From NCBI RefSeq assembly GCF_025751555.1, contig NZ_JAOWLB010000003.1:62001-126000 (forward strand): 64,000 nt of DNA, given 5' to 3'. The position numbers and the translations under genes were made by a program. The notes beneath the pieces are model-generated. The model was given only the letters and a program-made list of their open reading frames with translations, was not told the DNA's origin and did not search any database. Source of the DNA: Ruegeria aquimaris. Lineage in GTDB: Bacteria; Pseudomonadota; Alphaproteobacteria; Rhodobacterales; Rhodobacteraceae. Of the stretch, positions 34,661 to 43,386 are shown one piece after another; position 1 is the stretch's first letter, and every line of letters begins with the position of its first letter.

Positions 34661-35611
34661 TCAGGCCGCCAGGTCCATCTGCCGCGACCAGCCGGCATAC
34701 CAGGCGCGGAAAAGGGCGTATTGCCGCTCGACATAGCCGCGCTGGCTGTCGCTCAGTGCATCAGACTCGTTGAAATGCAGGCTGTATTCCGGCTCGCCGT
34801 TCAGCACCATCAGGTGCTTGTAGTAAAGGACCAGGTCCGGCCCCTCGTCAAAGGACGACAATACCCCCAGCGCCTCTTCCAGCTCCTGCGCGCGCTGCCG
34901 CGCCACCGGATCGCCCGCCGCCGCACGGCGGCAGAGCGCCACCAGATGCAGCACCTCGCGCGGCAGCGCGTTGCCGATGCCGGTGATCGCCCCTTCGGCC
35001 CCACAATTGACAAAGCCGTGATAGACGGCGGTATCGACCCCGACCATCAGCGTCACGCCATCGTCCTGCGAGGTGATCGCCTCGGCGGCATAGCGCAAGT
35101 CGGCCTTGCCGCCGAACTCCTTGAACCCGATCAGGTTTGGGTGCGCGCGGCGCAGGTCAAAGAACAGATCGGCGCGGGTGGCGAACCCATAATAGGGGCT
35201 GTTGTAGATCACCGCCGGCAGGTCGGGCGCCGCCGCCAGGATCGCCGCGAAATGGGCGCGCTGCGCCGCCATCGAACTGCCGCGCGACAACACGCGGGGG
35301 ATCACCATCAGACCGCGCGCGCCCACCTCGGCCGCGTGGCGGGCATGGGCAACGGCCGAGGCGGTGTTGACCGCGCCTGTGCCGACGATCACCGGCACCC
35401 CGGCACCGGTCAGGCGCGCCACGCCCTCCATCCGCTCGGCATCGGTCAACAGCGGCCAGTCCCCCATCGAGCCGCAATAGACCACCGCCGACATGCCTGC
35501 GGCGATCATCTCGCGCCCCTTGCGCACAAGCGCATCGAAATCGGGGCGGCGGTCGGGGGTGCAGGGGGTCATCAGCGCCGGCATCGTGCCGGAGAAAACG
35601 GTCTGGGTCAT
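34661..35611 (-). CDS. dihydrodipicolinate-synthase family lyase, pyrroline-4-hydroxy-2-carboxylate deaminase-like
   Basis: A 316-residue class I aldolase-fold protein. The Schiff-base lysine is Lys164 in LIGFKEFGG, and the conserved tyrosine is Tyr136 in VIYNSPYYG. In hydroxyproline clusters this family deaminates pyrroline-4-hydroxy-2-carboxylate to 2-oxoglutarate semialdehyde. It is the first gene of the six-gene operon, with the candidate operator 64-79 bases upstream and a divergent GntR regulator. Function as ordinary DapA is unlikely here because of the operon. Confidence 0.88.
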   Translation of the reverse strand: MTQTVFSGTMPALMTPCTPDRRPDFDALVRKGREMIAAGMSAVVYCGSMGDWPLLTDAERMEGVARLTGAGVPVIVGTGAVNTASAVAHARHAAEVGARGLMVIPRVLSRGSSMAAQRAHFAAILAAAPDLPAVIYNSPYYGFATRADLFFDLRRAHPNLIGFKEFGGKADLRYAAEAITSQDDGVTLMVGVDTAVYHGFVNCGAEGAITGIGNALPREVLHLVALCRRAAAGDPVARQRAQELEEALGVLSSFDEGPDLVLYYKHLMVLNGEPEYSLHFNESDALSDSQRGYVERQYALFRAWYAGWSRQMDLAA

Positions 35612-35674
35612 GGAATGTCCTTTCGTCGCGGATCACCGGACCCGCCCTGAGTCGAGATACTCTCTTGGTATCGG

Positions 35675-35690
35675 ATATTGGATCCAATAT
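35675..35690. promoter_or_regulatory. perfect 16-bp palindrome, candidate GntR operator
   Basis: ATATTGGATCCAATAT is a perfect palindrome in the divergent region between the hydroxyproline operon (start 35611) and the GntR gene (start 35764). FCD-type GntR proteins bind short palindromes of this kind, so it probably serves both promoters. The surrounding AT-rich run (to about 35707) looks like overlapping promoter elements. Confidence 0.65.
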
Positions 35691-35763
35691 TCAATATAAA
35701 ATTTTTACATCCCCGCCGTGTTGCGTTAGCCTGCGGGAAAAGCGGTAGCTGACAGCGTGGAAA

Positions 35764-36432
35764 ATGGCGAAATTTCAAACCGTTGACATCGGACGCTCGG
35801 CCTCGGCGGCCAGTATCATCTTTGCCGCCCTGCGCCGCGCGATTGTCGAGGGCGACCTGGCCGATGGTGAACCGCTACGCCAAGACGAGATCGCCCGCAG
35901 CTTCAACACCAGCCGCATCCCGGTGCGCGAGGCGCTGACCATGCTGGAGCAGCAGGGTCTGGTGAAGACCGAACGCTACAAGGGCGCCGTGGTGGCGGGC
36001 CTGTCGATGGCCGAGGCGACCGAGATCTTCGATTTCCGCGCGCTGGTCGAGGCCGAGGTGATGCGCCGCGCCGTGCCCAAAATGACGGCCGAGGTGCTGG
36101 ACACCGCCCGCGCCTGTCTGGAACGCTTTGCCGCCGCCAGCGACCCGATGCACTATGGCGACCTGAACCGCGAGTTTCACGAAACGCTCTACCGCGCCTC
36201 GGCCCTGCCCTATCACCTGGGGGTCATCGAAAACGCGATGGACCGGATCGACCGCTATCTGCGGGCGCAGCTGGTGCTGAGCGATGGGATGGAGCGCGCC
36301 CGCCGCGAGCATCTGGCCATTCTCGACGCCTGCGCCAAGGGAGAGGCTGAACGCGCCGCCGCCCTGACCGCCGAGCATATTCTAGGCGCGCGGGACTCGC
36401 TGGCCGAGCATATGGGATCAGTCAGCCGGTAA
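35764..36432 (+). CDS. GntR family transcriptional regulator, FCD subfamily
   Basis: A 222-residue regulator: an N-terminal winged helix (ALRRAIVEGDLADGEPLRQDEIARSFNTSRIPVREALTMLE) and a C-terminal all-helical FCD ligand domain. Metal/ligand residues of the FCD type are suggested by DLNREFHETLYRAS and HLAILDACAKGE. It is divergent from the hydroxyproline operon and most likely represses it until a pathway intermediate binds. The start at 35764 gives the usual length. Confidence 0.93.
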   Translation: MAKFQTVDIGRSASAASIIFAALRRAIVEGDLADGEPLRQDEIARSFNTSRIPVREALTMLEQQGLVKTERYKGAVVAGLSMAEATEIFDFRALVEAEVMRRAVPKMTAEVLDTARACLERFAAASDPMHYGDLNREFHETLYRASALPYHLGVIENAMDRIDRYLRAQLVLSDGMERARREHLAILDACAKGEAERAAALTAEHILGARDSLAEHMGSVSR

Positions 36433-36481
36433 ACCCGCAAACCGCAGGCATCCGATTGCCGGAAAATCACCACAAACGGTT

Positions 36482-36510
36482 TCAAGTTGTTGCGATCCTT
36501 GGTTATGCTG
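36482..36510 (+). promoter_or_regulatory. candidate speA promoter
   Basis: TTCAAG and TATGCT are separated by 17 bases, a reasonable sigma-70 type pair upstream of the polyamine operon. It predicts a leader of roughly 150 bases before the TTG start at 36666. No known riboswitch was recognised in that leader. Confidence 0.35.
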
Positions 36511-36665
36511 GCCCGACTACCGACCAAGGCGCCGGGCACAAACGGCCCGAAGTCCATTTCGCGCGCCCGTTGCCGCAACCGCAAGTTTGGCCTTGGACGA
36601 ATCGAACCCCGCCATTAAACGGCGACCCGAAACCGACACCGCATCTGCAGGAAAGGCCGAACCGA

Positions 36666-38555
36666 TTGAAACATCTTCTTGACGCACCGCATTCCATCTA
36701 CGGCGTGGACAAATGGGGCAAGGGCCTGATTGTGGTGACAGAAGATGGTGAAATCGGGCTTCGCAATCCGCTCCGCCCCGAGGCCGCCACCGTCAGTCTT
36801 CCCGACATCCTGCGCGACCTAGACCAACGCGGCATCCGCGCGCCGATGCTGTTGCGGATCAGTTCGTACCTTGAAAACGAGATCGCCCATATCAATGACA
36901 GCTTTGCCGACGCCATCGCCCGCTCGGGCTACAAGGGCACCTATCGCGGTGTGTTCCCGATCAAGGTCAACCAGCAGGCCCAGGTGATCGACCGCATCGT
37001 CGAGTTTGGCCACCGCTACAATTACGGGCTCGAGGCCGGGTCGAAACCCGAACTGGTGATCGCGCTGGCGCACAAGCTGGCGCCCGAGGCGCTGATCGTC
37101 TGCAATGGGGTCAAGGATGCCGAGTTCATCCGGCTGGCCATCCTCAGCCGCAAGCTGGGCTTCAACACCGTTATCGTGCTGGAAAGCCCGAAAGAGGCCG
37201 AGACCGTCATCGAGGTCTACAAAGAACTCGGGATCGAGCCGCTTCTGGGCGTACGGGTGAAACTCACCAACCAGATCAGCGGCAAGTGGGAGGAAAGCTC
37301 GGGCGACCGCTCCTCGTTCGGGATGAACACCGACCAGTTGGTGCGCGTGGTCGACAAGCTTCGCGATGCCGGGCTGATCCATTGCCTGAAACTTCAGCAT
37401 TCCCACCTTGGCAGCCAGGTGCCCGACGTCAACGATGTGCGCCGGGCCGTGGGCGAGGCCTGCCGCTACTTCACCGAACTCAGCGCCGAGGGCGTGCCGC
37501 TCAGCCATCTGGATCTGGGCGGCGGCATGGGCGTCGATTACACCGGTGAAAAACGCGCGACCGAGAACTCGATCAACTACACGGTCGAGGAATATTGCGC
37601 CAATGTGGTGGAAACCGTGGCCTATGCGATGGACGAGGCCGGCATCGGCCACCCCACCATCGTCACCGAAAGCGGCCGCGCGGTGGTGGCAACCTCGTCG
37701 CTGCTGGTGTTCAACGTGCTCGAAAGCACGCTTTACGACGCACCCACCGCGCCCGCCGTCGAACCCGATGACCACCATTTGGTGGCCGACCTTGCGGCGG
37801 TGAACGGCTATCTGACACCCGCGCGCCTGCAAGAATGCTGGAACGACGCCACCTTCTATCGCAACGAATTGCGCGCCCTCTTCCGCCGCGGCTATGTCGA
37901 CCTGCGCCAGATGGCCCGGGCCGAACGCATCTATCTGTCGCTGATGGCGCGGATCAAGACCATGGTGGCCGAGGTCGAGGCCGAAACCGATCTGGACGCT
38001 CAGCTGGAAAAGATCGCCGATATCTATCACTGCAACTTTTCTTTGTTCCAGTCGCTGCCCGATGTCTGGGCCATCGACCAGCTGCACCCGATCGTGCCGC
38101 TCCAGATGCTGAACGAGGAACCCGACCGCCGTGCGGTCCTGTCCGACATCACCTGCGACAGCGACGGCAAGGTGGACCGCTTCATCCTCGCCGATGGCGT
38201 GTCGCCGTCACTGCCGGTGCATTCCCTGCCCGAGGATCAGGATTACTATCTCGGCGTCTTCTTCGTCGGCGCCTATCAAGAGACTTTGGGCGATCTGCAC
38301 AACCTCTTTGGCGACACCAACGTCGTCACCATCGACCTGCGCGCCGATGGCGGGTTCGACCTGCTGCACGAACAGGAGGGCGACACCATTTCCGAAGTAC
38401 TGTCCTATGTCGAATACGACCCGGCCGATTGCGTCGCCGCCTTCCGAAAGCTGGTCGATGGCGCCATATCGAACGGCTGCCTCAAGGCCAGCGAACGCAA
38501 GTTGATCATCGGCGCCTACCGCGACAGCATCAACGGCTATACCTATTACGAATAA
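36666..38555 (+). CDS. speA: biosynthetic arginine decarboxylase
   Basis: A 629-residue PLP enzyme of the alanine-racemase-fold arginine decarboxylase family; it converts arginine to agmatine. The PLP lysine is Lys100 in GVFPIKVNQQ, the glycine-rich phosphate loop is LDLGGGMGVDY, and the catalytic cysteine region is ITCDSDGKVDRF. I placed the start at the TTG at 36666 because AGGAAAGG lies just upstream and the protein then begins MKHLLDAPHSIYGVDKWG like its relatives. The frame stays open to 36456, but that stretch has no family similarity. First gene of the polyamine operon. Confidence 0.93.
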   Translation: MKHLLDAPHSIYGVDKWGKGLIVVTEDGEIGLRNPLRPEAATVSLPDILRDLDQRGIRAPMLLRISSYLENEIAHINDSFADAIARSGYKGTYRGVFPIKVNQQAQVIDRIVEFGHRYNYGLEAGSKPELVIALAHKLAPEALIVCNGVKDAEFIRLAILSRKLGFNTVIVLESPKEAETVIEVYKELGIEPLLGVRVKLTNQISGKWEESSGDRSSFGMNTDQLVRVVDKLRDAGLIHCLKLQHSHLGSQVPDVNDVRRAVGEACRYFTELSAEGVPLSHLDLGGGMGVDYTGEKRATENSINYTVEEYCANVVETVAYAMDEAGIGHPTIVTESGRAVVATSSLLVFNVLESTLYDAPTAPAVEPDDHHLVADLAAVNGYLTPARLQECWNDATFYRNELRALFRRGYVDLRQMARAERIYLSLMARIKTMVAEVEAETDLDAQLEKIADIYHCNFSLFQSLPDVWAIDQLHPIVPLQMLNEEPDRRAVLSDITCDSDGKVDRFILADGVSPSLPVHSLPEDQDYYLGVFFVGAYQETLGDLHNLFGDTNVVTIDLRADGGFDLLHEQEGDTISEVLSYVEYDPADCVAAFRKLVDGAISNGCLKASERKLIIGAYRDSINGYTYYE

Positions 38556-38580
38556 CCCACCAGCCAGAGGAGACTTTCCC

Positions 38581-39792
38581 ATGGGCAAAACACTCGTTGT
38601 CGGCGCAGGTGGCGTCAGCCACGCCGCCGTTCACAAGATGGCCATGAATTCCGACATCTTTACCGAGATCACTCTGGCCAGCCGAACCAAGGCGAAATGC
38701 GACGCCATCGCCGCCTCGGTCAAGGAACGCACCGGCGTGACGATCAAGACCGCCGCGCTCGATGCGATGGACGTGGCCGCCACTGTCGCGTTGATCAAGG
38801 AGACAGGCGCCGAGATCCTCGTGAACCTCGCCCTGCCCTATCAGGACCTCAAGCTGATGGATGCCTGTCTCGAGGCCGGGTGCCACTACCTCGATACCGC
38901 GAACTATGAGCCCGAGGATGTGGCCAAGTTCGAATATCACTGGCAATGGGCCTATCAGGACAAGTTCAAGGCCGCTGGCCTGACCGCCATCCTCGGCTCG
39001 GGCTTCGATCCGGGCGTTACCTCGGTCTTTGCCACCTGGCTCAAGAAGCACAAGCTTGCCACCATCCGCCAGATCGACGTGCTGGATGCCAATGGCGGCT
39101 CGAACGAGCAGGCATTCGCCACCAATTTCAACCCCGAGATCAACCTGCGCGAGGTTCTGGCCGAGGCACGCCACTGGGAAAACGGCGCCTGGCAGGTCAC
39201 GCCGGCGATGACCCACAAGGTCGAATTCGATTTCCCCGGCATCGGGCCCAAGAACATGTACCTGATGTATCACGAGGAACTGGAGAGCCTCTCGACCCAC
39301 TTTCCCGAGATCGAGCGCGCCCGCTTCTGGATGACATTCGGCGATGCCTATATCATGCACGCCAAGGTGCTCGAAAACGTCGGCATGACCCGCATCGACC
39401 CCGTCATGCATGACGGCAAGGAAATCATCCCGATCCAGTTCCTCAAAACCCTGCTGCCCGATCCCGGCACGCTAGCCGAAGAGACCAAGGGCAAGGCCTG
39501 CATCGGCGATATCGCCACGGGTCAGGCCAAGGACGGATCAGGCGAGAAGACCTATTACATCTACAACATCTGCGACCACGAGGAATGCTTCCGCGAAGTG
39601 GGCAGCCAGGCGGTTTCCTACACCACCGGTGTCCCCGCGATGATCGGCGCGGCGCAGGTGCTCAAGGGCAACTGGGTGGAACCGGGCGTGTGGAACATGG
39701 AACAGCTCGACCCCGATGACTTCATGGACATGCTGAACAATCATGGCCTGCCATGGCAGGTCCACGAACTCGACGGTCCGGTCGAGTTCTGA
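38581..39792 (+). CDS. carboxyspermidine/carboxynorspermidine dehydrogenase (saccharopine dehydrogenase family)
   Basis: A 403-residue NADPH-dependent enzyme that condenses aspartate semialdehyde with a diamine (putrescine here) and reduces the imine to carboxyspermidine. The Rossmann motif is VVGAGGVSHAAVHKMA. Typical segments include CHYLDTANYEPED, AILGSGFDPGVTSVFA and the C-terminal GVPAMIGAAQVL. An AGAGGAG precedes the start, 25 bases after speA. With its partner decarboxylase it replaces the SpeD/SpeE route to spermidine. Confidence 0.92.
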   Translation: MGKTLVVGAGGVSHAAVHKMAMNSDIFTEITLASRTKAKCDAIAASVKERTGVTIKTAALDAMDVAATVALIKETGAEILVNLALPYQDLKLMDACLEAGCHYLDTANYEPEDVAKFEYHWQWAYQDKFKAAGLTAILGSGFDPGVTSVFATWLKKHKLATIRQIDVLDANGGSNEQAFATNFNPEINLREVLAEARHWENGAWQVTPAMTHKVEFDFPGIGPKNMYLMYHEELESLSTHFPEIERARFWMTFGDAYIMHAKVLENVGMTRIDPVMHDGKEIIPIQFLKTLLPDPGTLAEETKGKACIGDIATGQAKDGSGEKTYYIYNICDHEECFREVGSQAVSYTTGVPAMIGAAQVLKGNWVEPGVWNMEQLDPDDFMDMLNNHGLPWQVHELDGPVEF

Positions 39793-39817
39793 AACATCGC
39801 CCGGCGGCAACGCGGGC

Positions 39818-39847
39818 AGCGCCCGACCCGCCCCATGGGCGGGCGCT
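39818..39847 (+). promoter_or_regulatory. hairpin between dehydrogenase and decarboxylase genes
   Basis: AGCGCCCG pairs with CGGGCGCT across a GC-rich loop, in the 104-base gap before nspC. No T-run follows. It could stabilise or attenuate the polyamine message between the two genes. Confidence 0.4.
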
Positions 39848-39896
39848 ACGCTTCCGCCCCGGTTCGGGCGCTGCCCTCGTCACTTGGAGCACCCCA

Positions 39897-41066
39897 ATGT
39901 CCGACATGATGCAAACTCAGGCCGGTGATGCCGGCGCCTTTCGCACCTTCGACCTCTCCCGCGTGCCCACGCCCTGTTTCGTGGTCGACGAAGTCGCCAT
40001 CGAGCGGAACCTCAAGATCCTGCGCGACATTTCCGACCGCTCCGGCGCGCATGTGCTGTCGGCGCTCAAGGCGTTTTCCATGTTCGCCCTCGCCCCGCTG
40101 GTCCGCCAATATCTCGGAGGCACCTGCGCTAGCGGCATCTACGAGGCGCGGTTGGGGCGCGAGGAATATGGCGGCGAAGTCGCCACCTTCTGCGCCGGGT
40201 ACAAGGAACAGGATATCGACGAGATCCTGTCGCTCAGCGACCACATCATCTTCAACAGCCCGGCGCAAAAGGACCGCTTCCTGACCCGCGCACAGGCGGC
40301 GGGCGTTCAGGTGGGTCTCAGGATCAACCCCGAACATTCCGAAGGCGAGATCGCCAAATACGACCCCTGCGCGCCCTGTTCGCGGCTCGGCACCCCGGTC
40401 AGCCAGTTGACGCCCGAGGCGCTAACAGGGGTCGACGGGCTGCACATGCACACGCTCTGCGAACAGGGGTTCGAGCCCTTGCAGCGCACCTGGGCGGCAG
40501 TCGAGGCGAAGCTCGCCCCCAATCTGCCCGGCCTCAAATGGCTCAATTTCGGCGGCGGCCATCACATCACCCGCGCCGATTACGACCGCGACGCGCTGGT
40601 GCGCTTCATCCAGGGGATCCGCGAGAAACACGGCCTCGACGTCTACCTCGAACCCGGCGAGGCGGTGGCGCTGGATGCGGGTATCCTCGTGGGTGAAATC
40701 CTTGACCTGCCCTCCAATGGCATGGACCTCGCCATTACCGATATCTCGGCCACCTGCCATATGCCGGACGTGATCGAGGCGCCCTATCGCCCCGCCCTGA
40801 TGGACGAGGCCGAGAGCGGCCATACCTATCGCCTGGGCGGCCCCTCCTGCCTCGCCGGTGACGTGATCGGCGACTACACCTGGGACCAACCGCTGACCAT
40901 CGGCCAGCGCTTTGCCTTTCTCGATCAGGCGCATTATTCGATGGTCAAGACCAACACATTCAACGGCGTGCCCCTGCCCACGATCGCGCTTTGGAACAGC
41001 GACACCGACGCGCTGCGCATCATCCGCCAATTCGACTATTCCGATTTCAAGGACCGCCTCTCATGA
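39897..41066 (+). CDS. nspC: carboxynorspermidine/carboxyspermidine decarboxylase
   Basis: A 389-residue PLP-dependent decarboxylase of the alanine-racemase fold that yields spermidine (or norspermidine). The PLP lysine is in VLSALKAFSM, the glycine loop is LNFGGGHHIT, and EPGEAVALDAGILV and SCLAGDVIGDY are family hallmarks. The start at 39897 is set by GGAG seven bases upstream. Its stop overlaps speB (ATGA). With putrescine made by SpeA and SpeB, the likely product is spermidine. Confidence 0.93.
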   Translation: MSDMMQTQAGDAGAFRTFDLSRVPTPCFVVDEVAIERNLKILRDISDRSGAHVLSALKAFSMFALAPLVRQYLGGTCASGIYEARLGREEYGGEVATFCAGYKEQDIDEILSLSDHIIFNSPAQKDRFLTRAQAAGVQVGLRINPEHSEGEIAKYDPCAPCSRLGTPVSQLTPEALTGVDGLHMHTLCEQGFEPLQRTWAAVEAKLAPNLPGLKWLNFGGGHHITRADYDRDALVRFIQGIREKHGLDVYLEPGEAVALDAGILVGEILDLPSNGMDLAITDISATCHMPDVIEAPYRPALMDEAESGHTYRLGGPSCLAGDVIGDYTWDQPLTIGQRFAFLDQAHYSMVKTNTFNGVPLPTIALWNSDTDALRIIRQFDYSDFKDRLS

Positions 41067-41911
41067 GCATCTTCCTCGACAGCGAACTTTCAGCCGCCGA
41101 ACGGACCGAAGACGCCCGTTTCCGCATCATCCCGGTGCCCCTGGAACGCACCGTCTCATACGGCTCAGGCACCGCCGCCGGTCCGGCGGCGATCCTTGAC
41201 GCGTCAAACGAGCTGGAACGCATCACCAACGGCGCCGAACCCTGCGCGCAGGGCATCTTCACCGAAGCCCCGCTCGATTGCGACGGCCCGCTGCCCGAGG
41301 TGATGGAGCGTCTGGCACAGCGCACCGAGGCCGCCATCCGCGCGGGCCAAGTACCCGTGACGCTGGGAGGTGAACATTCGCTCAGCTTCGGCGCGGTTAT
41401 GGGCGTGGCGCGCGCGCTGGGACAGCCGCTGGGGCTGGTGCAGATCGACGCCCATGCCGACCTGCGCATCGCCTATCAGGGCGAGAAACACAGCCACGCC
41501 TCGGTCATGCACCTGCTCGCCGAGGAGGGCATTCGCCTGGCACAATTCGGCGTCCGTGCCCTCTGCCAGCAGGAAATGGACGAGCGCGCCAGACATGGCG
41601 TGTTCTTCAAGGATGCCGAGGAGCTGGTCACCGGGAGTATCCACGCCGTCGACCTGCCCGGGGATTTCCCCAAGCTGGTCTATGTCAGCTTCGATGTCGA
41701 CGGGCTGGACCCGGCCCAGATGCCCGCAACCGGCACGCCGGTGCCCGGCGGGCTGGGGTACTATCAGGCCCTGCATCTGGTCGAGCACGCGCTCAAGGGC
41801 CGCAAATGTGTCGGGCTCGACGTGGTGGAGCTGGCGCCCGATGGCAATGCCGCATGGGATTTCACCACAGCCCAGATCGTCTATCGGCTGATGGCGGCCT
41901 GCACCGGGTGA
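41063..41911 (+). CDS. speB: agmatinase (ureohydrolase family)
   Basis: A 282-residue manganese enzyme that splits agmatine into putrescine and urea. The dinuclear metal motifs are clear: GGEHS, DAHAD and SFDVDGLDP. It is translationally coupled to nspC and completes an arginine-agmatine-putrescine-spermidine operon. Because of this context agmatinase is preferred to arginase or guanidinobutyrase, though family sequences alone do not fully separate these. Confidence 0.9.
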   Translation: MSIFLDSELSAAERTEDARFRIIPVPLERTVSYGSGTAAGPAAILDASNELERITNGAEPCAQGIFTEAPLDCDGPLPEVMERLAQRTEAAIRAGQVPVTLGGEHSLSFGAVMGVARALGQPLGLVQIDAHADLRIAYQGEKHSHASVMHLLAEEGIRLAQFGVRALCQQEMDERARHGVFFKDAEELVTGSIHAVDLPGDFPKLVYVSFDVDGLDPAQMPATGTPVPGGLGYYQALHLVEHALKGRKCVGLDVVELAPDGNAAWDFTTAQIVYRLMAACTG

Positions 41912-41924
41912 AGGAAAACACCGG

Positions 41925-41959
41925 TCATTCGGGAGATGAATGATTGGCATTCCTTTTTT
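41925..41959 (+). terminator. terminator with overlapping alternative hairpin after speB
   Basis: GAATG-ATTGG-CATTC (41938-41952) followed by CTTTTTT is a short intrinsic terminator. The same GAATGA can instead pair with an upstream TCATTC (41925-41930), which would break the terminator. It stands between speB and the co-directional MmgE/PrpD gene. Confidence 0.6.
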
Positions 41960-42021
41960 CCACGTTCCCCTCAAAAGACAAAGCGCCTAGCCTCGGATCA
42001 TCTCGCTGACCGGGGCTGTTC

Positions 42022-43383
42022 ATGAATGATGCATCATTTCCCGCACTTGCGCGCCTCGGCACATTTGTTGCCGAGGCGGCATTGGCGCTAGACGACAGCG
42101 CACAGGCACAGCTGCGCGCCGCGGTGGCCGACTGCCTCGGCTGCATCCTTGCAGGCGTCCAGATGCCGGTATCCGCCAAGGCCCGCGCCGCGGTTCGCGC
42201 CATGGGCATCGGTGGCGGCGTTGCGGTTCTGGGCACGGGACAGCGCACGGCACCTGCACAAGCAGCCTTCCTGAATGCCACCGCCGGTCACGCGCTCGAC
42301 TTCGACGATTGGGAGGCGCCCGGCAACACCCATCCAACGGTGGTGATGCTGCCCGCGTTGCTGGCCTGCGCGGCACCCGGCATGACAGGCGCCGACCTGA
42401 TCGCGCCCTATCTTGCGGGGTTCGAGGTGATCGCCCGTCTTGGCGAGGCGCTGAACCTGGAACACTACGGCGCGGGCTGGCATGCGACCGCAACGCTGGG
42501 TACCCTTGGGGCGACGGCAGCCGTCGCCCGCCTGATGCGGCTTGACGCCCGGCATAGCGCCCATGCGATGGCGCTGGCGATCAGCCGGGCCGCCGGATAC
42601 ACCTGCCAGTTCGGCAGCAACGCCAAACCGTTGCAGGCCGGTTTTGCAGCGCAAGCCGCCGTGGAATGCGCCTATCTGGCCGCGGCCGGGGCCGAAGGCC
42701 AGTTGCATGCGCTCGACCACCCGCGCGGCTTTGCGGCGCTGACCGGCGGTGCCGACCCCCGGCGCCTGCGCGACGCGCTCGACCGGCTTGGCCAGCCGCT
42801 GGCGCTGAGCGAACATGGGATCGCCCTCAAACCCTGGCCAAATTGCAGCTACACCCACCGCCTGATGACCGCCCTAGTGGGCCTGCGCGACGGTCTGAGG
42901 CCCGAGAGTGTCACGCGCATCGACCTTCACCTGCCCGATGTGCATGCCGCGATCCTCCCGTTCCACCAGCCACGCGACCATGGCGAGGCGCTGTTCAGCC
43001 TGCCCTTCGCCTGCGCCATGGCCCTGGTTCACGGCGACCTGACGCTGGCCGATACCGCGCGCGACGCCTGGACCGATCCTCAAATCGTCACCCTGATCAG
43101 CCGCACCCATGTGCACCCGTTCCGCCCCCGGCGGCCAGAACTCAACTTCGACCCTGAGGAACCCGACCGGGCCGTGGTGACACTGGATGACGGGCAGATC
43201 CTCACCTCGACCTGCACCTATCCGCTTGGCGCACCGCAGAACCCGCTTGCACCCCACCGGATCAGGGCCAAGCTGGCCAGCAATATCGCGCCACGGCCCG
43301 CGGGCCTCGCCGATATGCTGCTGGATTGGCCCGAGGCACCCGACCTCCTCGGCCTCATCGACAAGATCGCGGACCCGGCCTGA
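42022..43383 (+). CDS. MmgE/PrpD family protein
   Basis: A 453-residue protein of the MmgE/PrpD family (2-methylcitrate dehydratase and cis-aconitate decarboxylase relatives). Family stretches are CLGCILAG, GHALDFDDWEAPGNTHP, GWHATATLGTLGATAAVA and KPWPNCSYTHRLMTAL. Many family members are not 2-methylcitrate dehydratases, and no prpB/prpC neighbours are seen, so the substrate is open. It follows speB after a possible attenuator and ends three bases before the convergent dehalogenase stop. Confidence 0.87.
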   Translation: MNDASFPALARLGTFVAEAALALDDSAQAQLRAAVADCLGCILAGVQMPVSAKARAAVRAMGIGGGVAVLGTGQRTAPAQAAFLNATAGHALDFDDWEAPGNTHPTVVMLPALLACAAPGMTGADLIAPYLAGFEVIARLGEALNLEHYGAGWHATATLGTLGATAAVARLMRLDARHSAHAMALAISRAAGYTCQFGSNAKPLQAGFAAQAAVECAYLAAAGAEGQLHALDHPRGFAALTGGADPRRLRDALDRLGQPLALSEHGIALKPWPNCSYTHRLMTALVGLRDGLRPESVTRIDLHLPDVHAAILPFHQPRDHGEALFSLPFACAMALVHGDLTLADTARDAWTDPQIVTLISRTHVHPFRPRRPELNFDPEEPDRAVVTLDDGQILTSTCTYPLGAPQNPLAPHRIRAKLASNIAPRPAGLADMLLDWPEAPDLLGLIDKIADPA

Positions 43384-43386
43384 GCC

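Noticed and set aside
36456-36665. N-terminal extension of arginine decarboxylase from an upstream ATG
   Set aside because: The extra 70 residues have no family similarity, while a TTG with a good ribosome site gives a normal N-terminus.
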